Assembly: GCF_023955655.1 (NCBI RefSeq)
Contig: NZ_JAMXHT010000004.1
Location: forward strand, 186,001 to 250,000
DNA from: Ralstonia soli
GTDB lineage: Bacteria > Pseudomonadota > Gammaproteobacteria > Burkholderiales > Burkholderiaceae
DNA: 64,000 nt
Direction of reading: 5' to 3'
Below the pieces are notes generated by a model. That model searched no databases, was not told the origin of the DNA, and worked only from the letters and a program-made list of their open reading frames with translations. Of this stretch, positions 8,601 through 16,599 are shown one piece after another. The first letter of the stretch is position 1, and each line of letters begins with the position of its first letter. The translations under genes were made by a program, and so were the position numbers.

Positions 8601-9233
8601 ATGCAGCTCACGCCCACCGATTGCCTGCTGATCATCGACGTGCAGAACGACTTTCTGCCCGGCGGTGCGCTGGCGGTGCCGGATGGTGACCAGGTCATCC
8701 CGGTCGTCAACCGGCTTGCCAAGGCATTCGGGCGCGTGGTGCTGACGCAGGATTGGCACGCGAGCGAACACGTGTCGTTCGCGGCCAATCACCCCGGCAC
8801 GCAGCCGTTCGGCACGATCGAACTGCCGTATGGGCAGCAGGTGCTGTGGCCGGTGCACTGTGTACAGCACAGCTCCGGCGCCGCGCTGGCCGATGGGCTG
8901 GACGTGCCGCATGCGCAGTTGATCGTCCGCAAGGGCTATCACCCGCACATCGACAGCTACTCCGCATTCTTTGAAGCGGACCGCAAGACGCCGACTGGCC
9001 TGCTCGGCTATCTGCGCGAACTTGGGATCAAGCGAGTGTTCTGCGTCGGCCTGGCTACGGACTTTTGCGTGGCGTGGTCGGCGCTGGATGCGCGTGCTGC
9101 GGGGCTGGAGGTTGCCGTCATCGAGGATGCCTGCCGTGGGATCGACCTGAATGGGTCGCTCGTGCAGGCGTGGCAGCGGATGACGGATGCGGGCATCGCG
9201 CGGTTGCAGTCGCAAGAAGTTCTGAACGGATAA
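8601..9233 (+). CDS. pncA: Nicotinamidase (PncA-like, isochorismatase fold)
   Basis: A 210-residue cysteine hydrolase with the full nicotinamidase signature. Catalytic residues are Asp13 (IIDVQNDF), Lys111 (VRKGYHPHIDSYSAF) and Cys156 (LATDFCV). Metal-site residues are Asp51 and His53 in the DWH motif, and WPVHCVQ resembles the PncA WPDHCVQ motif. It would convert nicotinamide to nicotinate and ammonia in the NAD salvage pathway. It lies 36 bp after the dehydrogenase gene and 60 bp before the thiolase gene on the same strand, so it is probably co-transcribed with beta-oxidation genes, an odd placement. The family is certain and the substrate very likely. Confidence 0.88.
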   Translation: MQLTPTDCLLIIDVQNDFLPGGALAVPDGDQVIPVVNRLAKAFGRVVLTQDWHASEHVSFAANHPGTQPFGTIELPYGQQVLWPVHCVQHSSGAALADGLDVPHAQLIVRKGYHPHIDSYSAFFEADRKTPTGLLGYLRELGIKRVFCVGLATDFCVAWSALDARAAGLEVAVIEDACRGIDLNGSLVQAWQRMTDAGIARLQSQEVLNG

Positions 9234-9293
9234 CAGAGATACCGGGCGCGTGCCAATGCAGCGCGCCCGCCACCAGATACGAGGAGCAACACC

Positions 9294-10472
9294 ATGACCG
9301 AAGCAGTCATCGTTTCCACCGCACGTACCGGCCTGGCCAAAAGCTGGAAGGGCGCCTTCAACATGACGCACGGCGCCACGCTGGGCGGCCACGCCGTTGA
9401 GCACGCCATTGCGCGCGCCAAGATCGAGCCGGGCGAAGTGGAAGACATCCTGATGGGCTGCGCGAACCCGGAGGGCGCCACCGGTGCCAACATCGCCCGC
9501 CAGATCGCTCTGCGCGCCGGCTGCCCCGTGACCGTGCCGGGCGCGACCGTCAACCGCTTCTGCTCGTCGGGCCTGCAGACCATCGCCATGGCTGCGCAGC
9601 GCGTGATTGCCGATGAAGGCGACATCTTCGTGGCTGGCGGCGTGGAATCCATCTCGTGCGTGCAGCAGGAGATGAACCGCCACATGATGACCGAAGGCTG
9701 GCTCAACAAGCACAAGCCGGAAATCTACTGGAGCATGCTCCAGACCGCCGAGAACGTCGCCAAGCGCTACAACATCCCCAAGGAGCGCATGGACGAGTAC
9801 GGTGTGCAGAGCCAGCAGCGCGCCGCCGCTGCGGCAGCCGCCGGCAAGTTCAACGACGAAATCGTGCCGATGACGACGGTGATGGGCGTGGCCGATGCCA
9901 AGACCGGCCAGCTCATGACGCGCGAAGTCACGATCTCGGCAGACGAAGGCATCCGCGCCGATACGACGCTCGAAGGCGTGTCGAAGATCCGCACCGCCAT
10001 GCCGGGCGGCGTGATCACCGCTGGCAATGCCAGCCAGTTCTCCGACGGTGCATCGGCGGCCGTGGTGATGAACGGCAAGGTGGCCGCAGCCAAGGGCCTG
10101 CAGCCCCTGGGCGTGTTCCGTGGTTTTGCCGTGGCCGGTTGCGAGCCGGACGAAATGGGCATCGGCCCGGTGTTTGCCGTGCCCAAGCTGCTCAAGAAGG
10201 CCGGCCTGAAGGTCGAAGACATCGGTCTGTGGGAACTGAACGAAGCGTTTGCCGTGCAGGTGCTGTACTGCGCTGACAAGCTGGGTATCCCGATGGATCG
10301 CCTGAACGTCAACGGCGGCGCCATCGCCGTGGGCCACCCGTACGGCGTATCGGGCGCGCGCCTCGTCGGCCATGCGCTGATCGAAGGTAAGCGCCGCGGC
10401 GTCAAGTACGTGGTCGTGACCATGTGCATCGGCGGCGGCCAAGGCGCAGCAGGCCTGTTCGAGGTGCTCTAA
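9294..10472 (+). CDS. Acetyl-CoA acyltransferase (thiolase, FadA-type)
   Basis: A 392-residue thiolase with the canonical catalytic set: acyl-accepting Cys90 (NRFCSSGLQ), His348 ([10 protein letters not shown]) and Cys378 ([10 protein letters not shown]), numbered almost exactly as in biosynthetic thiolases. The NEAFA motif is present. It cleaves 3-ketoacyl-CoA with CoA to acetyl-CoA and a shortened acyl-CoA, the last step of the spiral served by the upstream hydratase/dehydrogenase. The ribosome binding site GAGGAG precedes the ATG. A hairpin just after the stop probably ends the first transcript. Chain-length preference cannot be read from the sequence. Confidence 0.93.
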   Translation: MTEAVIVSTARTGLAKSWKGAFNMTHGATLGGHAVEHAIARAKIEPGEVEDILMGCANPEGATGANIARQIALRAGCPVTVPGATVNRFCSSGLQTIAMAAQRVIADEGDIFVAGGVESISCVQQEMNRHMMTEGWLNKHKPEIYWSMLQTAENVAKRYNIPKERMDEYGVQSQQRAAAAAAAGKFNDEIVPMTTVMGVADAKTGQLMTREVTISADEGIRADTTLEGVSKIRTAMPGGVITAGNASQFSDGASAAVVMNGKVAAAKGLQPLGVFRGFAVAGCEPDEMGIGPVFAVPKLLKKAGLKVEDIGLWELNEAFAVQVLYCADKLGIPMDRLNVNGGAIAVGHPYGVSGARLVGHALIEGKRRGVKYVVVTMCIGGGQGAAGLFEVL

Positions 10473-10477
10473 ACAGA

Positions 10478-10513
10478 CAGGCTCCCGCATCAAAACGGGA
10501 GCCTGATTTGTTT
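10478..10513 (+). terminator. Hairpin terminator after the thiolase gene
   Basis: A perfect 10-bp stem, CAGGCTCCCG / CGGGAGCCTG, has an 8-nt loop and is followed by ATTTGTTT. The T-tract is interrupted, so efficiency is uncertain. Confidence 0.7.
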
Positions 10514-10581
10514 CTGCCAAAGCTGGCTTGATCGCCAGCGCATGCACCCAGACGGTTTGGCCGTTCTTGCCCTTGATGGCG

Positions 10582-10675
10582 CCTTGAATTTCTGTAAGCG
10601 GGCGGAAAAAAGAAGGACCGCTGTTTGAGCGCAGCGAGTTTCGGTCCTTCTCCGCCCGGTTACGGAAATTCAAGG
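10582..10675. repeat. Long imperfect inverted repeat (intergenic repeat element, outer hairpin)
   Basis: The left arm (10582-10620) and right arm (10642-10675) both begin CCTTGAATTTC when read inward and share GTAA, CGGGCGGA and AGAAGGACCG blocks. Two substitutions and a 5-nt A-rich insertion in the left arm are the only differences. The loop holds TTTGAGCGCAGCGAGTTT. Together with the hairpin at 10709 it looks like one of the dispersed non-coding repeats common in Ralstonia and relatives. That family assignment is from memory. Confidence 0.7.
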
Positions 10676-10708
10676 AATCTTTCGCCATCTCGGGCGCGCC
10701 TTTCTTTG

Positions 10709-10740
10709 CTTACTTTCTTTGGCAAGACAAAGAAAGTGAG
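10709..10740. repeat. Second hairpin of the intergenic repeat element
   Basis: CTTACTTTCTTTG pairs with CAAAGAAAGTGAG (one G-T wobble in 13) across the 6-nt loop GCAAGA. CTTTCTTTGCTTACTTTC-type strings of this kind recur between genes in Burkholderiales and Xanthomonadales. The 312-bp gap 10473-10784 is filled by the thiolase terminator and this element; no gene is seen in it. Confidence 0.65.
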
Positions 10741-10784
10741 TCAGCCCCGGCAGGGGATGAAACAAGGGATGGACCACTAACATC

Positions 10785-12653
10785 ATGTCTTCTCTGCTGC
10801 TGTCGCGCCGCGACCTGAGCTTTTTGCTCTACGAATGGCTCAACGTGGAATCGCTCACCCGCATTCCGCGTTATGCCGACCACTCCCGCGAAACCTTCGA
10901 TGCCGCGCTCGACACGTGCGAGCGCATCGCCACGGACCTCTTCGCTCCGCATAACAAGAAGAACGACCAGGAAGAGCCGCATTTCGACGGCACCACGGTC
11001 CACATCATTCCCGAAGTGAAGGTGGCGCTGGACGCCTTCAACAAGGCGGGCCTGATGGCCGCCGGACAAGACTTTGAGCGCGGCGGCATGCAGTTGCCGA
11101 CCGTGGTTGAGAAGGCCGGCTTTGGCTTCTTCAAGGCCGCCAACGTCGGTACCAGCTCGTACCCGTTCCTCACCATCGGCAACGCGAACCTGCTGCTCGC
11201 GCACGGCACGCCCGCACAGATCGAGACGTTCGTGCAGCCCGAGATGGAAGGCCGCTTCTACGGCACGATGTGCCTGTCGGAGCCGCAGGCCGGGTCGTCG
11301 CTGTCGGACATCGTCACGCGCGCCGAGTACGAAGGCGAATCGCCACTCGGCGCCCAGTACCGCCTGACCGGCAACAAGATGTGGATCTCCGCCGGCGAGC
11401 ATGAACTGTCGGACAACATCGTCCACCTCGTGCTGGCGAAGATTCCTGGGCCGGACGGCAAGCTGATTCCGGGCGTGAAGGGCATTTCGCTGTTTATCGT
11501 GCCCAAGTTCCTCGTCAACGAAGATGGCTCGCTGGGCGAGCGCAATGACGTGGTGCTCGCGGGCCTGAACCACAAGATGGGCTATCGCGGCACGACCAAC
11601 TGCCTGCTCAACTTTGGTGAAGGCACGCAGTTCCGCCCGAAGGGGGCGGATGGCCAGCCGCGCGCAGGTGCCATCGGCTACTTGGTAGGCGAGCCGCACA
11701 AGGGTCTCGCGTGCATGTTCCACATGATGAACGAGGCACGCATCGGCGTCGGCATGGGCGCGACGATGCTCGGCTACACCGGCTATCTGCACGCAGTGGA
11801 TTACGCCCGTAACCGCCCGCAAGGCCGCCCGGTCGGTCCATCGGGCAAGGACGCGGCGGCTCCGCAAATCCGCATCGTCGACCACGCCGACGTGCGCCGT
11901 ATGCTGCTGGCGCAGAAGGCCTACGTGGAAGGTGCGCTCGGCCTGAACCTGTATTGCGCCAAGCTCGTCGACGAGGAACGTGGCGAGACGGATGCCGCCA
12001 AGCGGGCCAAGCTCGGCCTGCTGCTCGACATCCTCACCCCGATTGCCAAGAGCTGGCCGTCGCAGTGGTGCCTGGAAGCCAACAGTCTTGCGATTCAGGT
12101 GCATGGCGGCTACGGCTACACGCGTGAATACAACGTCGAGCAGTTCTATCGCGATAACCGGCTGAACCCGATTCACGAAGGCACGCACGGCATTCAGGGC
12201 CTGGACCTGCTCGGCCGCAAGGTCGTGATGCAGGACGGTGCCGCTTTCACGGCACTGGGCGAACGCGTGCAGGCAACGGTGGGCCGGGCGCTTGAAACCG
12301 GCGATGAAACACTGGCGGGCTACGGCCGCGCCCTGGGTATGGCCACGCAAAAGCTGGCCAAGGTCACGCAGACGCTGTGGGCCGCGGGCGACCCGCGTGT
12401 GACGCTGGCCAACGCGTCGGTCTATCTGGAAGCCTTCGGCCACGTCGTCATTGCCTGGATCTGGCTGGAGCAGGCCCTGGCCGCCGCCAAGGCACTGCCC
12501 AACGCACACGGCGAGGATGCCGATTTCTACCGCGGCAAGTTGCAGGCCGCGCGCTACTTCTTCCAGTGGGAGTTGCCGAAGATCGACCCGCAGATCGCGC
12601 TGCTGGGCTCGCTCGACACCACCACGCTGGACATGCAAGACGCTTGGTTCTAA
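10785..12653 (+). CDS. Acyl-CoA dehydrogenase (long, DmdC-like)
   Basis: A 622-residue flavoprotein longer than the usual 380-residue acyl-CoA dehydrogenases. The central portion has the FAD/substrate motifs MCLSEPQAGSS and GNKMWIS. The catalytic base is Glu465 in NPIHEGTHGIQG, the layout of the DmdC/3-methylmercaptopropionyl-CoA dehydrogenase subgroup. An extra C-terminal helical domain of about 130 residues follows. It would oxidise an acyl-CoA to the trans-2-enoyl-CoA and pass electrons to ETF, supplying the hydratase encoded upstream. Only a distant AGGG lies before the ATG. A repeat element separates it from the thiolase gene, so it may have a separate promoter. Substrate unknown. Confidence 0.92.
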   Translation: MSSLLLSRRDLSFLLYEWLNVESLTRIPRYADHSRETFDAALDTCERIATDLFAPHNKKNDQEEPHFDGTTVHIIPEVKVALDAFNKAGLMAAGQDFERGGMQLPTVVEKAGFGFFKAANVGTSSYPFLTIGNANLLLAHGTPAQIETFVQPEMEGRFYGTMCLSEPQAGSSLSDIVTRAEYEGESPLGAQYRLTGNKMWISAGEHELSDNIVHLVLAKIPGPDGKLIPGVKGISLFIVPKFLVNEDGSLGERNDVVLAGLNHKMGYRGTTNCLLNFGEGTQFRPKGADGQPRAGAIGYLVGEPHKGLACMFHMMNEARIGVGMGATMLGYTGYLHAVDYARNRPQGRPVGPSGKDAAAPQIRIVDHADVRRMLLAQKAYVEGALGLNLYCAKLVDEERGETDAAKRAKLGLLLDILTPIAKSWPSQWCLEANSLAIQVHGGYGYTREYNVEQFYRDNRLNPIHEGTHGIQGLDLLGRKVVMQDGAAFTALGERVQATVGRALETGDETLAGYGRALGMATQKLAKVTQTLWAAGDPRVTLANASVYLEAFGHVVIAWIWLEQALAAAKALPNAHGEDADFYRGKLQAARYFFQWELPKIDPQIALLGSLDTTTLDMQDAWF

Positions 12654-12680
12654 CGACGACAACGATATTTAGGAGATACC

Positions 12681-13463
12681 ATGGGTACGCTCAAGCATCT
12701 GTTCGATCTTTCCGGCAAGACGGCGCTCATCACCGGCGGCTCGCGCGGGCTCGGCCTGCAGATTGCCGAGGCACTGGGCGAGCAGGGCGCACGCATCGTG
12801 CTGTCGGCTCGCAAAGCCGATGAGTTGAAGGAAGCGCAGGCGCACCTGAAATCGCTCGGCATCGAGGCCGACTGGATTGCCGCCGACGGCGCGATCGAAG
12901 CGGACATCCGGCGCCTGGCCGACGAGGCGCTCGCCAAGCTAGGCCACATCGACATCCTTGTGAACAACGCAGGGGCCACGTGGGGTGCCCCGGCCGAAGA
13001 TCATCCGATCGAAGCGTGGGACAAGGTGATGAACCTGAACATCCGCGGGCTGTTCCTGCTCTCGCAGCAGATCGGCAAGCGCTCGATGATCCCGCGCAAG
13101 TACGGCAAGATCATCAACGTGGCATCGATTGCCGGCCTGAAGGGCAACGCGCCGGGCACGCTCGACACCATCTCGTACAACACCAGCAAGGGTGCGGTGG
13201 TCAACTTCACGCGTGCGCTGGCTGGCGAATGGGGCGAGTACAACATCACCGTCAACGCGATTGCGCCGGGCTTCTTCCCCTCGAAAATGACGCGCGGCTC
13301 GCTGGAAAAGCTGGGCGTGGACAAGCTGTCGGAGAAGACCCCGCTGCACCGCATCGGCGACGAGGAAGACCTCAAGGGCGTGGCCGCGCTGTTCGCGTCG
13401 GATGCCTCCAAGCACATCACTGGGCAGATCCTGGCCGTCGACGGTGGCGTGAGCGTGGTCTAA
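12681..13463 (+). CDS. SDR-family oxidoreductase (FabG-like)
   Basis: A 260-residue classical short-chain dehydrogenase. The cofactor loop TGGSRGLG is at residues 18-25, NNAG follows, and the active site is Tyr166/Lys170 in YNTSK with a preceding NVASIAG serine block. The C-terminus ends in the usual GQILAVDGG stretch. The strong ribosome binding site AGGAG is 7 bp before the ATG. It lies 27 bp after the acyl-CoA dehydrogenase gene and is surely co-transcribed. A 3-oxoacyl or 3-hydroxyacyl thioester or a simple secondary alcohol is the likely substrate; the sequence does not decide which. Confidence 0.9.
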   Translation: MGTLKHLFDLSGKTALITGGSRGLGLQIAEALGEQGARIVLSARKADELKEAQAHLKSLGIEADWIAADGAIEADIRRLADEALAKLGHIDILVNNAGATWGAPAEDHPIEAWDKVMNLNIRGLFLLSQQIGKRSMIPRKYGKIINVASIAGLKGNAPGTLDTISYNTSKGAVVNFTRALAGEWGEYNITVNAIAPGFFPSKMTRGSLEKLGVDKLSEKTPLHRIGDEEDLKGVAALFASDASKHITGQILAVDGGVSVV

Positions 13464-13508
13464 TTTCGGCTGGCTTTCACTCCATTGAACGCAGCCTTCC
13501 GAACGAAC

Positions 13509-13955
13509 ATGAGCGCAGACAACAACGGTTTTCCGATCGACATCCCTTTCCTGAAGCTTTTGGGCATGCGTTGCCTGAAGGCGGAAGGCGGCGAGGGCAT
13601 CGTGGAATTGGCCCTCGAGGCCAAGCACATGAACAGCTGGGAAATGGCCCACGGCGGCGTGACCATGACGATGCTCGACGTGGCCATGGCGATGGCCGGC
13701 CGCTCGGCTGACGTGCATGGCCGCGGCGTGGTGACGATCGAGATGAAGACGGCGTTCATGCAGCCCGGGCGTGGCACGCTCAAGGCCAGCGCGCGCTGCG
13801 TGCACCAGTCCACCACCATGGCCTTTTGCGAAGGCGAGGTGACCGACGACGACGGCAAGCTCGTCGCACGTGGCTCTGGCACCTTCAAGTTCGTCAAGCG
13901 CATGCCGCCTCCGCGCAGTCCCGAATTGGACACATCAGCGGGCGCAGACGGCTGA
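13509..13955 (+). CDS. PaaI-family hotdog thioesterase
   Basis: A 148-residue hotdog-fold protein containing the PaaI-type active-site stretch WEMAHGGVTMTMLDVAMAMA, with the HGG loop and a following acidic residue. It would release free acid from acyl-CoA in the cytoplasm and may relieve CoA trapping in the neighbouring beta-oxidation pathway. The ATG at 13509 was preferred over an upstream TTG at 13485. Neither has a clear ribosome binding site, so translation may depend on coupling to the SDR gene that ends 45 bp upstream. The C-terminal 15 residues are low-complexity and probably disordered. Confidence 0.85.
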   Translation: MSADNNGFPIDIPFLKLLGMRCLKAEGGEGIVELALEAKHMNSWEMAHGGVTMTMLDVAMAMAGRSADVHGRGVVTIEMKTAFMQPGRGTLKASARCVHQSTTMAFCEGEVTDDDGKLVARGSGTFKFVKRMPPPRSPELDTSAGADG

Positions 13956-14054
13956 CCTGCCATTCACGGCAGTTGCAGTACGGCGTTTTTTGAGTTGCAC
14001 ACCGGGCAGATGGCAAAGCGCTGCCCATAAGAAAAAGCAATCTAGGAGACCACC

Positions 14055-15458
14055 ATGCAACAACCTGCGCGGCAGACGGTGTCTGCCCTCGCTATCACGC
14101 TGCTTTGCTGCACTGGACTGACCATGACCCTGGAAGGGTGCGCCTCCAATTCCACACCGGCGGCTGCACCTGCTGCCAGCGCTCCCGCCCCCGTGCAGGC
14201 GCCGCCAGCGCCTAAGTCGCCCGTCCAAAAGCCGCTCACCGCTGACGAGTCCGACCCGAACAAGATGGGCTGGATGCAGGGCTTCCCGCCGCCGCCTGAT
14301 CGCATCATTCGCTTTGATATGGCGGGCAATATGTTCCCGCGCACGCGCTACGGCTTCAGCCATGTGCGCGAGTTTCTGCCCACGCGCGTAATTTGGCGCG
14401 GCGATGGCCCGGTGAGCAAGCTGCCCCGTGCCGAGCAGGACATCGGCGGCGTGGCCTTCACCGACGCTGGCGGCACGCGCCGCACCTTTGCAGAGATGCT
14501 GAAGCTGACGTACACCGACGGCATCCTCGTCTTGCACAAGGGCAAGGTGGTGTACGAGCGTTATTCCGGTGCGCTCGATGCACACACGCAGCACATCGCC
14601 ATGTCGGTCACGAAATCGTTTGTCGGCACGCTGGCGGCCGCGCTTGTGGCTGACGGCAAACTGGATCCGGCTGCACCCGTCACGCAATACGTGCCCGAGT
14701 TGAAGGACAGCGCCTATGGCGACGCGACCGTGCGCCAAGTGATGGACATGACGGTGGGCGTGCGCTTCTCCGAAAACTACGCCGACCCGAACGCCGATAT
14801 CTGGACCTATGCCCGCGCCGGCGGCGTGCTGCCGCGCCCGGCTGATTACAAAGGCCCGGCCAGCTTCTACGACTATCTGGTCACCACGAAGAAGGAAGGT
14901 CAGCACGACGACGCTTTCGCCTACAAGACCGTCAACGCCGAGGTGCTGGCGTGGATCGTGCGCCGCGCCTCGGGCAAGTCGACCGCAGCGCTACTGTCCG
15001 AACGCATCTGGCAGCCGATGGGCGCGCAGAGCGATGCCTATTTCTCGCTGGACAGCATCGGTACGGAGTTCGGGGGCGGGGGCTTGAGTACAACGCTTCC
15101 TGACCTGGCTCGCTTTGGCGAGATGATCCGCAACAACGGCCGCTTCAACGGCAAGCAGATCCTGCCCAAGAGCGTGATCGATGGCATTCACCGTGGCGGA
15201 GACCAAGCCAAGTTTGCCAAGGCAGGTTATGCCACGCTGCCGGGCTGGTCGTACCGCGACATGTGGTGGGTCTCGAACAACAGCCACCACGCTATCGAGG
15301 CGCGCGGCATCCATGGCCAGGCCATCTATATTGATCCGGTGGCCCAGATGACCATCGTGCGCTATGCCTCGCACCCGATTGCCGCCAATGCCGCCAATGA
15401 CCCGGTCACGCTGCCGGCGTTCGGCGCGCTGGCCGATTTCTTCATGCATCAGAAGTGA
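14055..15458 (+). CDS. Serine hydrolase, class C beta-lactamase/NylB-like, lipoprotein
   Basis: A 467-residue protein with a lipoprotein signal ending in LEGC (Cys29), then an Ala/Pro-rich linker to about residue 70 that would tether the catalytic domain in the periplasm. The SxxK motif is Ser184-Val-Thr-Lys187 (AMSVTKSF) and a tyrosine block FSENYADPN follows. The overall pattern resembles 6-aminohexanoate-dimer hydrolase and EstB more than true AmpC enzymes, so esterase or amidase activity is more likely than antibiotic hydrolysis. The ribosome binding site AGGAG precedes the ATG. It lies in the same direction as the lipid genes, 99 bp after the thioesterase. Confidence 0.86.
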   Translation: MQQPARQTVSALAITLLCCTGLTMTLEGCASNSTPAAAPAASAPAPVQAPPAPKSPVQKPLTADESDPNKMGWMQGFPPPPDRIIRFDMAGNMFPRTRYGFSHVREFLPTRVIWRGDGPVSKLPRAEQDIGGVAFTDAGGTRRTFAEMLKLTYTDGILVLHKGKVVYERYSGALDAHTQHIAMSVTKSFVGTLAAALVADGKLDPAAPVTQYVPELKDSAYGDATVRQVMDMTVGVRFSENYADPNADIWTYARAGGVLPRPADYKGPASFYDYLVTTKKEGQHDDAFAYKTVNAEVLAWIVRRASGKSTAALLSERIWQPMGAQSDAYFSLDSIGTEFGGGGLSTTLPDLARFGEMIRNNGRFNGKQILPKSVIDGIHRGGDQAKFAKAGYATLPGWSYRDMWWVSNNSHHAIEARGIHGQAIYIDPVAQMTIVRYASHPIAANAANDPVTLPAFGALADFFMHQK

Positions 15459-15485
15459 CCCATTCGAATACCTAGGAGCGCATTC

Positions 15486-16496
15486 ATGTCGAAGACGTAT
15501 CAACGCATTGTTCTGGCATCCCGTCCGCAGGGCGCCGTCACGCAGGACAACTTCCGCCTGGAAACGGCCGAGATTCCCGAACTGCAGGACGGCCAGGTGC
15601 TGGTGCGCAACCATTTCCTGTCGCTCGATCCGTACATGCGTGGCCGCATGAACGACAGCAAGTCGTATGCGCAGCCGCAGCCGCTGGATGAAGTGATGAT
15701 TGGCGGTACGGTGGGCGTGGTTGAGGCCTCGAAGAACCCGTCGTTTGCCGTGGGCGACAACGTGGTCGGCATGTTCGGCTGGCAGGAAGTGGGGGTGTCC
15801 GACGGCCGCGGGATCCAGAAGGTGGACACGCGCCACATTCCGCTGTCGGCGTATCTGGGTTCGGTCGGCATGCCTGGCGTGACGGCGTGGTACGGCCTGA
15901 ACAAGATCATGCATCCGAAGCCCGGCCAGACCGTGGTGGTGAGCGCCGCTTCGGGCGCGGTGGGCAGCGTGGTCGGCCAGCTCGCCAAGCTCAAAGGCTG
16001 CCGCGCCGTGGGCTTTGCCGGCGGCAAGGACAAGTGCGATTACGTGGTGGGCGAGCTGGGCTTCGATGCCTGCATCGACTACAAGGCCGCGAAGGATTCG
16101 AAGGAGCTGTACCAGATGCTCAAGGCGGCCACGCCGGATGGCATCGACTCGTATTTCGAGAACGTCGGTGGCCCCATCCTGGACGCCGTGCTCTCGCGCA
16201 TGAACGCGTTCGGCCGCATCGCCATGTGCGGCATGATCGCCGGCTACGACGGCCAGCCGCTGCCGCTGCAGAACCCGCAACTGATCCTGGTGTCGCGCCT
16301 GACCATCGAGGGTTTTATCGTCTCCGAGCACATGGACGTGTGGCCGGAAGCGCTGCGCGAGCTGGGCGGTTTCGTGGCGCAGGGCAAGCTGAAGTTCCGT
16401 GAGAGCGTGTCGCAAGGTCTGGCAAGTGCGCCGGAAGCCTTCATGGGGCTGCTCAAGGGCAAGAACTTCGGCAAGCAGCTGGTGAAGCTGGTCTGA
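15486..16496 (+). CDS. NADP-dependent alkenal/enone reductase, CurA-like (MDR family)
   Basis: A 336-residue zinc-independent medium-chain dehydrogenase/reductase. The N-terminal GroES-like part has LSLDPYMRGRM, the signature of the leukotriene B4 dehydrogenase/CurA/YncB group. The Rossmann domain begins VVVSAASGAVGSVVGQLAK and is followed by GGKDKC and YFENVGG. The family reduces C=C bonds conjugated to a carbonyl using NADPH. The strong ribosome binding site AGGAG lies 27 bp after the serine hydrolase stop, so the two are probably in one transcript. The substrate could be an enone formed by the neighbouring dehydrogenases, which is inference only. Confidence 0.88.
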   Translation: MSKTYQRIVLASRPQGAVTQDNFRLETAEIPELQDGQVLVRNHFLSLDPYMRGRMNDSKSYAQPQPLDEVMIGGTVGVVEASKNPSFAVGDNVVGMFGWQEVGVSDGRGIQKVDTRHIPLSAYLGSVGMPGVTAWYGLNKIMHPKPGQTVVVSAASGAVGSVVGQLAKLKGCRAVGFAGGKDKCDYVVGELGFDACIDYKAAKDSKELYQMLKAATPDGIDSYFENVGGPILDAVLSRMNAFGRIAMCGMIAGYDGQPLPLQNPQLILVSRLTIEGFIVSEHMDVWPEALRELGGFVAQGKLKFRESVSQGLASAPEAFMGLLKGKNFGKQLVKLV

Positions 16497-16501
16497 CGTT
16501 C

Positions 16502-16542
16502 TTGACGTCAATGTGCGGACTGTCAATCGCTTGACAGTCCGC
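16502..16542. promoter_or_regulatory. Palindrome plus perfect hairpin between curA-like and aldolase genes
   Basis: TTGACGTCAA (16502-16511) is a perfect 10-bp palindrome. Four bases later GCGGACTGTCAA and TTGACAGTCCGC form a perfect 12-bp stem with the loop TCGC. No T-tract follows, so this may be a regulatory or mRNA-processing hairpin rather than a terminator. Confidence 0.5.
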
Positions 16543-16599
16543 GGGATGAGGGCCGCAACAGAATGGTCCCACCCACAACCAATGCGTGAAGGAGACACC

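Noticed and set aside
6390-10688. Open frame of 1432 codons on the minus strand
   Set aside because: It lies antisense to the hydratase/dehydrogenase, nicotinamidase and thiolase genes, each of which has complete catalytic motifs. Long antisense frames are expected in GC-rich DNA; the translation is His/Arg/Val-rich and family-less.
10710-12662. Open frame of 650 codons on the minus strand
   Set aside because: It is the antisense shadow of the acyl-CoA dehydrogenase gene, with no recognisable domain.
14055-15458. Beta-lactamase resistance gene
   Set aside because: The SxxK and Tyr blocks fit the wider serine hydrolase family, and the context is metabolic; no class C signature beyond that was seen.
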